Shown here in pieces: positions 1-12,641 of a DNA stretch of 64,000 nt. Source of the DNA: Dipteronia dyeriana. Its lineage: Eukaryota > Streptophyta > Magnoliopsida > Sapindales > Sapindaceae. Position numbers and translations under genes: made by a program. The notes under the pieces are model-generated. The model saw only the letters and a program-made list of their open reading frames with translations, was not told the origin of the DNA and did no database searches. The first letter of the stretch is position 1; the number at the start of each line of letters is the position of its first letter. The DNA lies in the NCBI GenBank assembly GCA_032871835.1, contig CM065300.1, positions 114,945,088 through 115,009,087 of the forward strand, in the 5' to 3' direction.

Positions 1-87
1 TACTACAACCACATTGTATCTCGTGATTCTGCATTAGATTATGGCTCATTGCTACTAGCTTGTGCTCTTATAACTTGTCATCTTTAA

Positions 88-2342
<2,255 letters not shown>

Positions 2343-2842
2343 TGTTTCCTGTTTTACTTCATCACTTCTCTGGAAGAAAGAAACAACACTTCACAAAAAT
2401 TTAAAATTTATGTATGTGGTCACTATAGGGAGAACTTTTTTCTCCTGTTAAATCCACAACATTGTTCAGACTACTTTGATTTTTTTTTTATTTTTTTTTT
2501 TGAATTGCAGACTACTTTGATTATTGAACCGTACTTGGCACTCAAATTTTAAAAAAGAATTCTTAAGCTATAACTTCAAGTTAATTAATTGATACTATCA
2601 TTATTTTGTCTTTGTATAACTTTATTAAAACCTATCAATTTAACTTGTGTTTACTAATTGAGAATATAGGGAAATCAAAATCAAGTTTCACCATAATAAA
2701 ATGGAATAAGGGAAATTACAATTAAGTTACTAAATTCCATTTCAACGGTTACGGACTTCATAGGAATTGGAAATGAATCAATTTTTTTCCCTTTCTTGAG
2801 CTTACTAATTTAAAGGACAAGAATGATACAAATTTGATTACC

Positions 2843-2925
2843 AAAGTATTATTGTGTACATGACATGCTCATTTTTTTTTTAAAAAGTATTATTGTGTAC
2901 ATGACATGCTCATTTTTTTTAAAAA
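2843..2925. repeat. Two-copy tandem duplication, period about 41 bp
   Basis: The segment beginning AAAGTATTATTGTGTACATG occurs at 2843 and again at 2884, each copy ending in a T run. The copies are almost identical, so the duplication is recent and probably arose by slippage between the T runs. Confidence 0.85.
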
Positions 2926-3343
2926 ATGAAAAATTATATTTTATATTGCTCATAACGATATAAGCATAACAAATAGCATTTGTATATGGTAAAAATTTGA
3001 ACTAAAGAGTTAAAAATTAATTAAAATTTGGTAAATAAAAATACTAGAAAATAAAAAAAATTCAAAGCCAAAACAACGTGAATTCAAGGTGGCAGGCATT
3101 TCACATTCGTTTTTATATTTTCTATATTGCCACCTTTTTTTTTTTTTTTTTTTTTTATGCTCGTATGTATAGCAAATTCAAGCTATAATATACTTTTTTT
3201 TTAAATATAAAAAAAAGTTTAAGAAAATATTTATATTTTGAACTAATTACACCAAACTCCCCTAAAGTTCGATCTTTTACATCCAGAAACAACTTTATTA
3301 AAAAGTGGCTATGGTTGATCGTTAAGTTTAACACATTTACATC

Positions 3344-3896
3344 GTTTGTTTTAATGTATTGTATTGTATTGGACAATTAAAGTGTACTAAATTAATACAA
3401 TTTATTGTTTACACCTAACAGATCATTGTATTATTTTAGTTCATTTTAATTGCCTAGTACAACAAACAATGAATTAACTAATATATTATATATGGTGGTA
3501 TTAGGTTGTATTGTATTAAAAAAAAACAATTTTTTTTTCTCTTGTTTGTTTCCAACGTATGGAATATTGAAGAAATATGTGTTATATTTTTTTTCTAATT
3601 TCAAAATTATATAAGAAATTTTTATTTTAATAATTACAAAAATCATTTATTTAAATTAATAATTTTAATTAAAATAAATATTTATTAATATATTGATTTA
3701 TTCAAGGTAAGGATATTGAAAATTAACTATTAACTATTCTTTTTAAAAGAATATTATATTTTTTATAATATAATAAAATATAATAAAAGTTATATAGGAA
3801 TAACTTAATACGATACAAAATACAGGTTTGTATTAATGATAATATAATCAAATACAATTAAATGCAATACAATTTAATACGGTGTATTAAACAAAC
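3344..3896. mobile_element. MITE-like non-coding element with degenerate terminal inverted repeats
   Basis: The left end begins GTTTGTTTTAATGTATTG. The right end, read on the minus strand from 3896, begins GTTTGTTTAATACACCG. The two ends thus form imperfect inverted repeats rich in TTGTATTG around a ~500-bp AT-rich interior without coding capacity. This is the form of a miniature inverted-repeat transposon; the GTTTGTTT end is common in plant hAT-like MITEs. I cannot fix a clean target duplication, so the exact borders and superfamily are uncertain. Confidence 0.4.
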
Positions 3897-5233
3897 CCTT
3901 AATATTGTCACTTTACCATTAATTTAACAAAATTAGAAATTAAAAAAGTAGATCTTCACCATCCATCTTGCTACAAGACATGGATGGTTTTGATCAAATT
4001 AAAAATGGAAATTTTATATAAAAAGGTAATTTTTTTAAAATAATGTATAAGATGGGCATGGTGATCAAAAACAAAAATTGAAAAAAGAAAAAAAAAAAAA
4101 GGGCGAAAAGTGGAGAGGATCTCCATTACCAACAGTACGTCAAATCCCGGAAACCCAATCCACCATCCAAGCAATTTCACAAGTTCTGCCGAGCAACCCA
4201 ATGAATGTTCCTTTTAGTTTCGACACTACCCCACCAAAACCTACAACACATAACATTAATTTCCTTAATAAGCCCCTTTGACCACCAGATTCCTCCCCTG
4301 CCAACCCTTAATCTTATGTTATTTCATTTGGAACTGAGTTACCCTCTAAAAATCAACGGTGTTCTTGTATCTTTCAGCAAATAAATTTTTTGGTATGTCC
4401 ATCTCACTCGTTTCACTTCTATTATATCATATGATGTGATGATAATCAAGAGCACATCACGTGGTGATGTGCTTGGGTGCCTCTGAAACTAGTTACCGTT
4501 GCACAAGCAATGGCTCTTTCACACTTCAAAGCCTTATAAAAGGCATGCAACACCTGTTTTTGTCCTCATTGCAGGCATACACATATATTTTCTTTTCTTC
4601 CACGAATCTCTCAATTTTTTCATTTATTTTCCAACCATACAAACCACTAAAAATAAAATATCCATACAAAAGCACTACAACAATCCACTACAAAAATCCT
4701 AGAAATACAACCAACATTAAACACACCGATAGAGGTTTTATCAAGCTCAACATCAAAAAGCATAAAAGACGGGATAATAAAGTTTAAGAATCGAAAATGC
4801 ACATGTGGGATTAGAACAGCCGTAAAGATAGCTGAATCTCTAAACAAACCAAATCAATTGTATTTCTTCTATGAGAGAGGAAAATTAATAAAGAACAAGT
4901 AGACGATTCCTACATGGCTTTGAGAGACCATCCTAAATTCAAAGCTATATGATATCTATTAGTTCAGACCAATTCATATTTTAGTCCAGGCTGGAAGGGG
5001 GTTGCTTTTCTAAGATTCTTATTTTTCAAACAAATTCATATTTTATGAAATACCTGAAATAACCTCATAATTTTATTAAAAGACAAAATTGTCCTTCTCA
5101 TGATTTTGTCAAATTTTGTTTTGAAATGTGATTATTAATTTGGGGATTTTAAAACCTAGCTTTTCACGACAATGGAGGAGATCAATCACAAACCCTAGCT
5201 CTTTCAAAATCCCTAGCTCTTTCAAAATCGACG

Positions 5234-5584
5234 ATGGTTTTCTTTGACTCTTACGAAACTCGTCGTCGTCATCTCTTCCACAACTCTTCCTCGTCGGTTT
5301 CTTCAATCCTCTTCAAGATTATTTTCAAATCTCAGGTAATTACTTTTTTATTTTAGATTATTTTAACCCTTTTTATTTTCGTTGCCTCTCCATCTGTTGA
5401 TGTGAGTTCTCAGTTTTTTATTTAAGTTTTTTTTTTCACTTTTTTTTAGTTAAAGTTATTATTATCATTTTTTTTATACTTTGATTGATTTTTATTTCGG
5501 TTGGGTTTAACTATTATAGTGTAATTTGTTGTGATAATTGGGTTATATTTGAAGATTTCTATTGATTTCGATCTCTGCAAAAAC

Positions 5585-5615
<31 letters not shown>

Positions 5616-5902
5616 TTCTGAATCTGATTTATATGCCCAAGTGAACCTATTGTGAGATCGAATGAGAATTATTATCATAATTTAAAATAATTTAATTTTC
5701 TAGTGAAGTCTACATGTTTGCCTCTAGGTATTTCTTTTATGTGATACGATGTTTTTTCTGCAAATTTTACTCCTATTAACTTCTGTTGTTGTTGTTACAC
5801 TCTGTCTAATTGCAGATTAGTAGAGATTGTCAGGAGTTAGAACCCTATATTGGTGAGAAGTTGGCTTCCTTGTTTTATCTTGAACCAGTTAGTGAACTTA
5901 TG
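5234..5902 (+). CDS. Hypothetical gene model, two exons, incomplete
   Basis: I do not recognise the product. An ATG at 5234 opens a 34-codon exon (5234-5335, starting MVFFDSYETRRRHLF, basic and Ser-rich) that ends CAG/GTAATT. A pyrimidine-rich tract and TTGCAG acceptor at 5815 open a second exon (5816-5902) that continues exactly in frame for 29 codons (ISRDCQELEPYIGEKL...) and ends ATG/GTATGG. Both exons are less AT-rich than their surroundings, and the first is preceded by an AACCCTAGC-rich leader typical of plant 5' UTRs, with a short upstream ORF at 5172. No third exon is clear, so the gene may be truncated or be a pseudogene. The in-frame joining is the main support; transcript data would decide. 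Confidence 0.4.
5585..5611. repeat. (TA)n microsatellite
   Basis: An uninterrupted AT dinucleotide run of about 27 bases, inside the proposed intron of the hypothetical gene at 5234-5902. Confidence 0.9.
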
Positions 5903-6747
5903 GTATGGTTTCTTTTCTTAACTTTGAGAAATAAGAATTGTCAAATAGCTTTGAGAAATAAGATAGAAATTGTTATAATATGTTGTTTGGGATCTTGTAA
6001 TACCGTGGTTAGTTTTGTAGGTTAGTTTTGTAGGTCAGTTTTGTATAAGGCCAGCTTGTGTGCAGTTTGTTCAAAATCATTTGTATCGAATCTCTGAGTT
6101 CTCGCTTTTGATTTTTGGAAAATGATATGGATCTTGTTACACTCTTTTTGTGTGTTGCATACATGTACACAGAGATAGACTAAGGACTATGCACATAAAA
6201 GAATCAAGATATTAGTAGTGTAGAAGTAAAAGTGTGCTTTGTTAACAATTCTCAAAGTCAAAACATATAACTGAATGATTGTTTGAGAGTTAAGAGTAGT
6301 GAAAGTGTAAGATTTTCATAAATAAAGTAGTAAGCTAAGGTGCTGAAAGAGGATGTGCCAATAATAATTGAACTCTAAAGATCTCCATATCTGGTTCAAC
6401 TCCTAAATAATTCCACTTTGATTGTATAAAATTGATTACTTGCCTGGCATAGCAAAGTTACTCGGTCTTTTATTTTCACTAAAGATCTCCATATCAATTG
6501 GGATGCCAGTTGATCCTATATGGAATGAAAAGAAATTAGAAAGCATGGGTATGTGCAGTTAGGACACTTCGATTTTATACATTTGATATTTAACTATTTT
6601 TTATGATAACATGTATACATTTGGTATCTAACTATTTTGATGATAACACTGTTATTTAGATACACAAACTTCTTCATGTCTTTACCTTGTTGGCTCTCTC
6701 TTTTTTCTCTGTTCATCTCCAGAGGAAAATTAGAGACACCAAAAACA
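5903..6747 (+). other. Intergenic or intronic sequence upstream of the PHO1-like exon
   Basis: No exon can be defined here. The stretch carries a short local repeat, GTTAGTTTTGTAGG, twice at 6009-6032. It also carries two diverged copies of a CATTTGGTATCTAACTATTT-type motif (6580 and 6618) that recurs at 7027 downstream of the next exon. Confidence 0.4.
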
Positions 6748-6913
6748 ATGGTGAAATTCTCTAAGCAATTTGATAGCCAGGTTGTCCCTAAATGGAAAGA
6801 AGCCTTTGTTGATTATTGGAAACTTAAGAAAGATATCAAGAAAATCCATCTCCTTAACATTAATAATAATATCAACAACTGTAGTGGTAGTATTAGTAAG
6901 CCAGATGTTTTAG
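6748..6913 (+). pseudogene. PHO1-like (SPX domain) first exon, isolated
   Basis: PHO1-family proteins are membrane phosphate exporters with an N-terminal SPX domain, which senses inositol pyrophosphates, and a C-terminal EXS domain. The ATG at 6748 starts [20 protein letters not shown], followed by [13 protein letters not shown]. This matches the first SPX helices of PHO1 homologues, including the Lys-rich KLKKDIKKI stretch. After an Asn-rich linker the exon ends at a good donor, AG/GTCTGT (6914). No later SPX, transmembrane or EXS exon follows; within ~380 bp a truncated Copia begins. I infer a gene fragment cut off by transposon insertion and deletion, unless the remaining exons lie beyond the 50-kb nest to the right of the window. 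The exon itself has no disablement, so a functional gene with a very large first intron is not strictly excluded. Confidence 0.6.
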
Positions 6914-7297
6914 GTCTGTGTTTGTCCGTGTTTGTTTGTTTGTTGACAACTAATTGTTTCTTGGGTGTAGCCTATGTTGCACAGGAACATAATGTAGTCA
7001 TTAGGTTTTAGGTCCTAAAGCAACGACATTTGGTTTCTAACTATTTTGATGATAACATTATTACTTTAGATACTTTGATTTTATATTTATTATTCATAAC
7101 ATTTGTTAATTTTATATTTTTTACATTGCTTTAAATGGAGAAAATTATGAGGCCATCAAGGACTTAGTGAATGATTCGGTAAGTGTGTCTAGTGTTAGGA
7201 ATCTTGTTAACTCTCATAGTGGTGAAGACGACTTGGTAGTTGAAGAGGAGCCATTGGAAGCACCACTTCCTACTCACTTGAATGAAGTCGTGATTGA
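6914..7297 (+). other. Junction region between the PHO1-like exon and truncated Copia C
   Basis: Non-repetitive sequence after the PHO1-like exon. From 7147 it reads open on the plus strand (EAIKDLVNDS, then a GTAAGT donor-like site at 7179), but I cannot match it to the SPX region. It runs into the Copia RT antisense at about 7298, where similarity to the element stops abruptly. Confidence 0.35.
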
Positions 7298-7945
7298 CGT
7301 TCTGCTCGAAGCCATAGGTTTTGATCACTTCTTCAAACCTAATGTTCTAAGATCTAGATGCTTGCTTAAGTCCATGGATGGACATTTGCAGCTTGCAAAC
7401 CTTTTGCTCTTGACCTGGAGACACGAATCCCTCTGGTTTCATCATATAGATGCTCTCATCAAGATTGCCATTCAAGAATGCAGTCTTGACGTCCATTTGC
7501 CAAATTTCATAATCGAAATAGGAAGCAATGGATAAAAGGATCCTAATAGACTTAAACATGACTACTGACGAGAAAGTCTCTTCATAATCGACCCCCTCTT
7601 TCTAGGTATAACATTTGGCCACTAACCTTGCCTTGAAGGTCTCTACCTACCCATCTACTCCTCTCTTTCTCTTGTAGATCCACTTACAAACTATGGGTTT
7701 TACCCCATCCGGTAAGTCTACAAGATCCAGACTGAGTTAAAGTACATGGACTCCATCTCAAGATTCATGGCTTTAAGCCATTCTTTTTTATCAGGATCTT
7801 CCATTGCATTCATAAATGTCAATGGATCATCCACACTATCAGCAGAGATAACACCTTGTCCATCACCTATACCTAGATAGCGTTCAGGTTGTCTCACAAC
7901 CCTCTCACTACATTTAGGCGGTAGTGTATCTTGATCTGGAACCAT
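7298..7945 (-). pseudogene. Copia C reverse transcriptase fragment
   Basis: The minus strand reads the start of the copia RT domain: PEDPDKKEWLKAM-like acidic and Trp motifs near 7800, then KSIRILLSIASYFDYEIWQM and DVKTAFLNGNLDESIYM (7347-7559), then GLKQASRS. A stop (TAG) directly follows RS, where the family has Trp. After a GFEQNV-like motif at about 7298 homology ends, before the YVDD catalytic box. The fragment therefore cannot be an active polymerase. Confidence 0.85.
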
Positions 7946-7960
7946 CTGATTCTCAGATGT

Positions 7961-8775
7961 TTATGGATCAACAACTCTTGTTGATGAAGCACTAGTCTCA
8001 CCAGGCTCCAACTCATTCAATACAATCTTAGAATGTCGTTTATGGTCACTAATATAACTATCCTCAAGAAACGTTGCATTTATCGATACAAATACTTTGT
8101 TATCTTTGGGACTATAGAAGTGTCCACCACTGGTCTCTTTATATCCTACAAACAGGCAGACAATATACTTGGAGTCTAACTTTCCACTTCTGTTCTTCAG
8201 CACGTGTGTTGGACACCTCCATATGCGGAAATGTCACAAACTAGCTTTACAATCATTCCATAACTCTAGGGGAGTCTAAGGAACAGATTTGGATGGCACT
8301 ACATTCAAAATGTATACCGCAGTTTGTAACGCATATCCCCAGAAAGAATTTGGTAATGATGAGAAACTAATCATAGATCTCACCATTTCCATCAGGGTTC
8401 TATTTCTTCTCTCCACTTCACCATTTTGCTGAGGTGTACCAGGAGCTGTGAGTTGGGAAACTATCCCATTCTCGACCATGAATTCTTCAACTCTTGGTCA
8501 AGGCACTCGCCTCCACGATCCGATTGTAGTGACTTGATAGTCATACCTAATTGATTCTTAACTTCAGCTCAAAATTCTTTAAACTTTTCAAATGTTTCCG
8601 ACTTCCGTTGCGTTAGGTAGACGTATCCATATTTTGAGCAGCCATCTATAAAGGTGACATAATACTCATAACCACCCCTAGCTTTAACACTCATTGGTCC
8701 GCAGATGTCTGCATGTATAAGCTCTAGCGGTTCTTTAACTCTAAGCACTTTTCCAGTAAAAGGTCTCTTTGTCAT
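7961..8775 (-). pseudogene. Copia C integrase remnant
   Basis: The minus strand carries HADICGPMSVKARGGYEYYVTF (split by frame limits), then [19 protein letters not shown] with the catalytic Glu region, and VGYKETSGGHFYSPKDNKVF at the C-terminal side. A frameshift lies near 8480-8500, and stops occur near 8569 and 8276. The order and motifs are those of a Ty1/copia integrase. It resembles the family E/F integrase (LIHTDVCGPMSIQARGGYEY) but is clearly a different family. Confidence 0.85.
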
Positions 8776-9355
8776 TTTACCTTTCAGATAAGATTCGCAA
8801 ACAGGTAAGGTGCCAACCTTTAACTCACTTAAAGATCCACTTTTTACTAGTTTATCTACCCGGTCAAGATTGATATGACCAAGCCTTAGATGCTAGAGAT
8901 ACGTGTCATTATCTGGAGAAATCTTATGTCGTTTAGTTTTTGGTTTTTCAACCTTAAACATTTTGATGTTAATCAGTGTTATATGTATTAACGGTCTTAA
9001 CACATACAAATTGTTTTCATTAATTCCTGAAAAAATATTCAGACCATTCTTTTCAATAATAACAAACTTATTATTAAAAGAAATAAAATACTTTTGTTCT
9101 AACAACTTAGAAATGAAATCAAATTTCGTGTAAATCCAGGAATATAAAAAATATTGTTCAATAGTAAAAAAAACTATTATTATTACAAAATTGCAATCTT
9201 ATTGCTCCCATTGCTTTGGCTGATAGACATCCCCCGACCCCACACGCATTAATGTTAAGTTTCCATTTAGTGTAGTTATCACCAGTTAATTTGTCGTTTA
9301 CGAGAATTTGAAGTAATGCAAAAGACATTATTGCTGAAATAAATAAAACATTCAT
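8776..9355 (-). pseudogene. Copia C gag start fused to pre-integrase by internal deletion
   Basis: On the minus strand from 9328, MSFALLQILVNDKLTGDNYT leads into KWKLNIN, the usual N-terminus of a copia gag. Within about 150 bp the sequence has passed to material just upstream of integrase: NGLNIFSGINENNLYVL, a stop after PDNDTYL at 8893, then HLRLGHINLDRVDKLV and LPVCES (GAG-pre-integrase zinc-binding type). Most of gag, the zinc knuckle and the protease are missing, so the copy suffered a ~1.5-kb internal deletion. Confidence 0.75.
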
Positions 9356-10922
9356 TCAGTCATTTATTTAAAACAAGTGCGAGTTCTTTGATACAAATTT
9401 AAACATGATGCATAAACATGTTTAACGAACTAAAAATACCCTAAAACTAGTTACTATACCACGACAATCCAACATACCACAAAGAAGTGCCGCCATAGGG
9501 TCGGTCAAGTCTTTGTATGTTGGACCGAGATATTTTCAATCAAATGATATTCTAGAATAACTCTTATTCAATATCATTCAATCATCATTTATTCAGTCAG
9601 GTTTTTAATTAACAAACTTAATAAAAACCTTCGTGAGTGTAACCCACCATTTCAGATCTCACGAGTTTAACTCGAGAATTACCGCCTTAGGGTCGGTCAA
9701 TCCCGAATACCCTCAGAAATCCTATCCGTTAGGGAGTCAACATTGTATTGATCTTTGTGGAAACCCTGCTTAAGAAGGATCAAAGCAAAGCCGTCACGAG
9801 ACCTCACTCGGATCTCACGGTGTTGAACTAATGATGGAAACCACGGGATATCTAAGTCATATATCCCTCTCCCACTCATTATTTTAAAATTATGGTTTTT
9901 CTATTATCCATTAATGCACCTAGACTCTACAGGATAAAACGGCTAAATTTAATCAAGTTATCTAGCGCATTAACTAATTAGAAAAATTCTAATTAACTAA
10001 TAAAATATTAATGATTTTTAACTATTAAAAATCTAATTTATTAGTCAATAATCTAAGCCTTTGTAAACTATTTACTAAGGTCAAATTATTATGTTAGTGT
10101 TTACCAAATTTTAACTATTAAAACTCTAACACTTTATTCAAATCATTTATTATTAGTTTATTGATCAAATTAATCCTAATAAATCACCCTATTAATCTAT
10201 CTCATTAAACACTTTAATAACTAGATTAATATTAATGAGAATTACCAAGGTTTCTTAACCATTAAAAAACTAATCTCATTATTCATAGCCATATATGTAT
10301 TTACCCATTTTAATCACAATAAAAAAAACACTTACAAAAATTGGGCTATGATGCATGTATGACATATCAAATATATTTGTGCAGGCACATCTAACTTTAA
10401 TGACATACGTATGTATGACAATGCTTTTATCATCATATAATATAAAGCATACATTAATTGACCGAGTCCTGTGGATTATTTAACCTAAAAAAAAATAAAA
10501 TATAAAATTACAAAAATACCCCCAAGCCATTCCTTGGTCTTCTTGTAACTTCAGAAATTTTCTTCACGTCTTGACTTTTGAATCTTCCGAGACCAAAATC
10601 AAGTCGAACTTGATTTGATTTATTTTAATGGATCCATTTCATGGATTAAATCCCTAAAGCCCAAATGTTACCCTAACATTTTCGGTAGGCCTGAGATTTC
10701 CAAAAAAAAAAAAAAAAAATTGTCCCAAACACATAACATAAAACATGTAGTATGTGTTGGTGCATCGTGTTCCTGATCGTTCTTGTTTGCCTTATTACAT
10801 TAATAAAAATAAATTACAGCAAAATAATAATAATATATACAAACCGAAATTAATATTACATCAAAAAATATTACATTAAAAATCCAAAAATCCTAAATCC
10901 ACAGTACCATACAATTAACGAT
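9356..10922 (-). other. Copia C untranslated leader (gag-proximal part)
   Basis: About 1.5 kb of non-coding sequence between gag and the point where Copia A entered; it continues at 20639-20776 to the primer site. It contains two copies of a GACCGACCCTAWGGCGG motif on the minus strand (near 9489-9510 and 9681-9700), each able to pair CCG with CGG around the CCTAAGG core. The rest is AT-rich, with TTTAACTATTAAAA-like repeats around 10010-10270. Confidence 0.6.
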
Positions 10923-12515
10923 TGTAAATTCCTTATTTATTGATTGGCTTATTTCGTGAACAAACCACACATTGGGGTTTTATGTAAGGGAAGCTTAGGC
11001 TCTCAGGACCTCAAGAAAGGAAGCACCAAAGGTAAAACTCTTGTGCTTACTTGCTTTGAATAGATAGTTGCACACACTTACAAATTCATGCATAACTCTT
11101 ATTTATATATGTTGTATATTTATACTTGTGTGCATTCATGATTGAATAGCTCTTCTTGATTTATTTGCATCTTGTGATCAAAGTACCATGTCATGTTGGG
11201 CATTAGTATAGGATGCAACTTCATCACTCTAGTACTTGTCGAAAATGTGTGTTTGAGTGTGGAAAAAGTGGAAAGTGTGCTGGTGATGAACTACTCGACT
11301 AGTGCAGCCTCACCAGCGCAACATTCTTATGGATTGTTGCTTGTCATGCGCCACTGAGCTGCGCCACTTCACCCACACAACATTGAAAAAGTGGGTAGTG
11401 CGCTACTAGACTAGCGCAGCCTCACCAGCGTAACATTCCAGTTGATCGTCATTTGTCATGGGCCACTGAGTTGCGCCACTCCACCAGCGTCTATTGAAAA
11501 TTTAGGTTGTGTGTTGGTGGTGCGCTACTCGACTAGCGCACCTCATCAGCGCACATAGCGGGAGCAGGAACGTTTTTTTCAAAATGACCTCACTTTGGTT
11601 GAAACTCATATATATATATATAACTCTTTGTATTCATGTCGTGCAAGAGTTCAGAATATCATATCTTTCCCTTAGAATATATTTTAAAAGGAAAAATCTT
11701 GCAAGAACTCATCTTTCAACACTCAAAGCATTTCCTTATGCATAAAAACATCATCTTGCATCATCTATGGTCATTTAGATTGCATTAATGGATAGTTTTG
11801 TATCATCACATCTTGTTTGGTAAGTTTCTCACTATCTTCTTACAAGTCAAGTGTTTTTCTTGCTAAGCCATCTCTTTTATCATTTGTATGCTCTTAGAAT
11901 ATATTCTGGATAAAAAATAGAGATTGTTGTGATGATATGATTGGGTGTTGTATTGTGATAGCTTCATAGGATTGTTTGATCTATGTTTAGCTCAGCTTAA
12001 TGAACATGTCATTTAGCTCTTGATATCTAGGATTGCATCAATTTCCATCTCATCATCCTAGATAAGCATATAAGGTTCCATAGCCTTGTTTGTTCTTTGA
12101 ATATCATCTTATATTCACATAGGCCATTTATCTCTTCATTGAGAAGCAAGACTTGTGTTGCTTCTGGGATTAGGTAGCTTAAATCACAAGCAAGATGGAC
12201 TAGGTCCACTTATACCGGGATTAGGTAGTGGTGGTAGATTATAAACCAGGATTAGGTTGTAATTCCTTTGCCATTACTAGATTCGAGGTTTGAGTGTGGC
12301 GCATTTAACAGCCCGTTGTTTTTCCCATTTGGAGGGTTTCCACGTATATCTCAAGTATCTTTACTATTTCAGTACTTATTACATTTGTGATATTATTGTA
12401 ACTAGTTAGAGGTATTTTCGTCAACTTGACCATTAACAAAAATTAGGTAAAAAGGTTTAAAATCTATTCACCCCCTCTCTAGATTGTCATTAAACACACC
12501 ATAATATTTGTTTCA
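10923..12515 (+). repeat. Copia A 5' LTR
   Basis: 1,593 bp, aligned end to end with 19032-20638 (1,607 bp). It contains a GC-rich block of about 120-bp imperfect repeats at 11277-11560. A TATATATATATAACTC segment near 11610 is a candidate TATA box downstream of that block. Confidence 0.93.
11277..11560 (+). repeat. Imperfect ~120-bp repeats with a palindromic core in Copia A 5' LTR
   Basis: Three copies of a GCGCTACTCGACTAGCGCA-type core (near 11292, 11400 and 11527) are each followed by CCTCACCAGCG and separated by GTCATGCGCCACTGAGCTGC-type sequence. The core is close to palindromic. The same block with three copies occurs in the 3' LTR at about 19376-19680. It is likely a U3 regulatory repeat of the family. 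Confidence 0.75.
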
Positions 12516-12531
12516 ATTGGTATCAGAGGAG
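12516..12531 (+). promoter_or_regulatory. Copia A primer binding site (tRNA-Met type)
   Basis: ATTGGTATCAGAGG starts one base after the LTR end. TGGTATCAGAG is complementary to the 3' end of plant initiator tRNA-Met, the usual primer of copia elements. Confidence 0.9.
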
Positions 12532-12641
12532 GTTCCTAGACATACATAGGTGATCCTTGCTCATTTTGGTATGTGTTGCATTTTGTGTGTTTGTGTTGAT
12601 CATTCATACACTTTCATTCATATCATTCATTCATAAACACA

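Larger units (their letters stand above)
2343..5150. other. AT-rich intergenic region
   Basis: This stretch begins with the SCPL 3' UTR and contains long A and T runs (for example 3127-3156). Short open frames here show no codon bias or recognisable protein. Apart from the small tandem duplication and the MITE-like element listed separately, I see no gene. Confidence 0.6.
7298..10922 (-). mobile_element. Copia C (minus), truncated body, left segment
   Basis: A Ty1/copia element read on the minus strand. From right to left it has a long leader, gag start, pre-integrase, integrase and part of RT, then stops near 7298. RNase H, polypurine tract and the 3' LTR are missing. The remainder of the element lies at 20639-21391 (leader, PBS, 5' LTR) and 57314-57645 (outer part of the 5' LTR), displaced by Copia A and Gypsy D. 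It is the oldest layer of the nest because both other elements sit inside it. Confidence 0.8.

Noticed and set aside
3971..4281. Open frames on both strands around 4000-4280
   Set aside because: They are short, begin in an A-rich run, lack a sensible protein composition, and lie in AT-rich intergenic DNA.
7167..7535. 122-codon plus-strand frame after the PHO1-like exon
   Set aside because: Most of it is the antisense of the Copia C reverse transcriptase. Only the first ~40 codons are non-transposon, and they do not match SPX.
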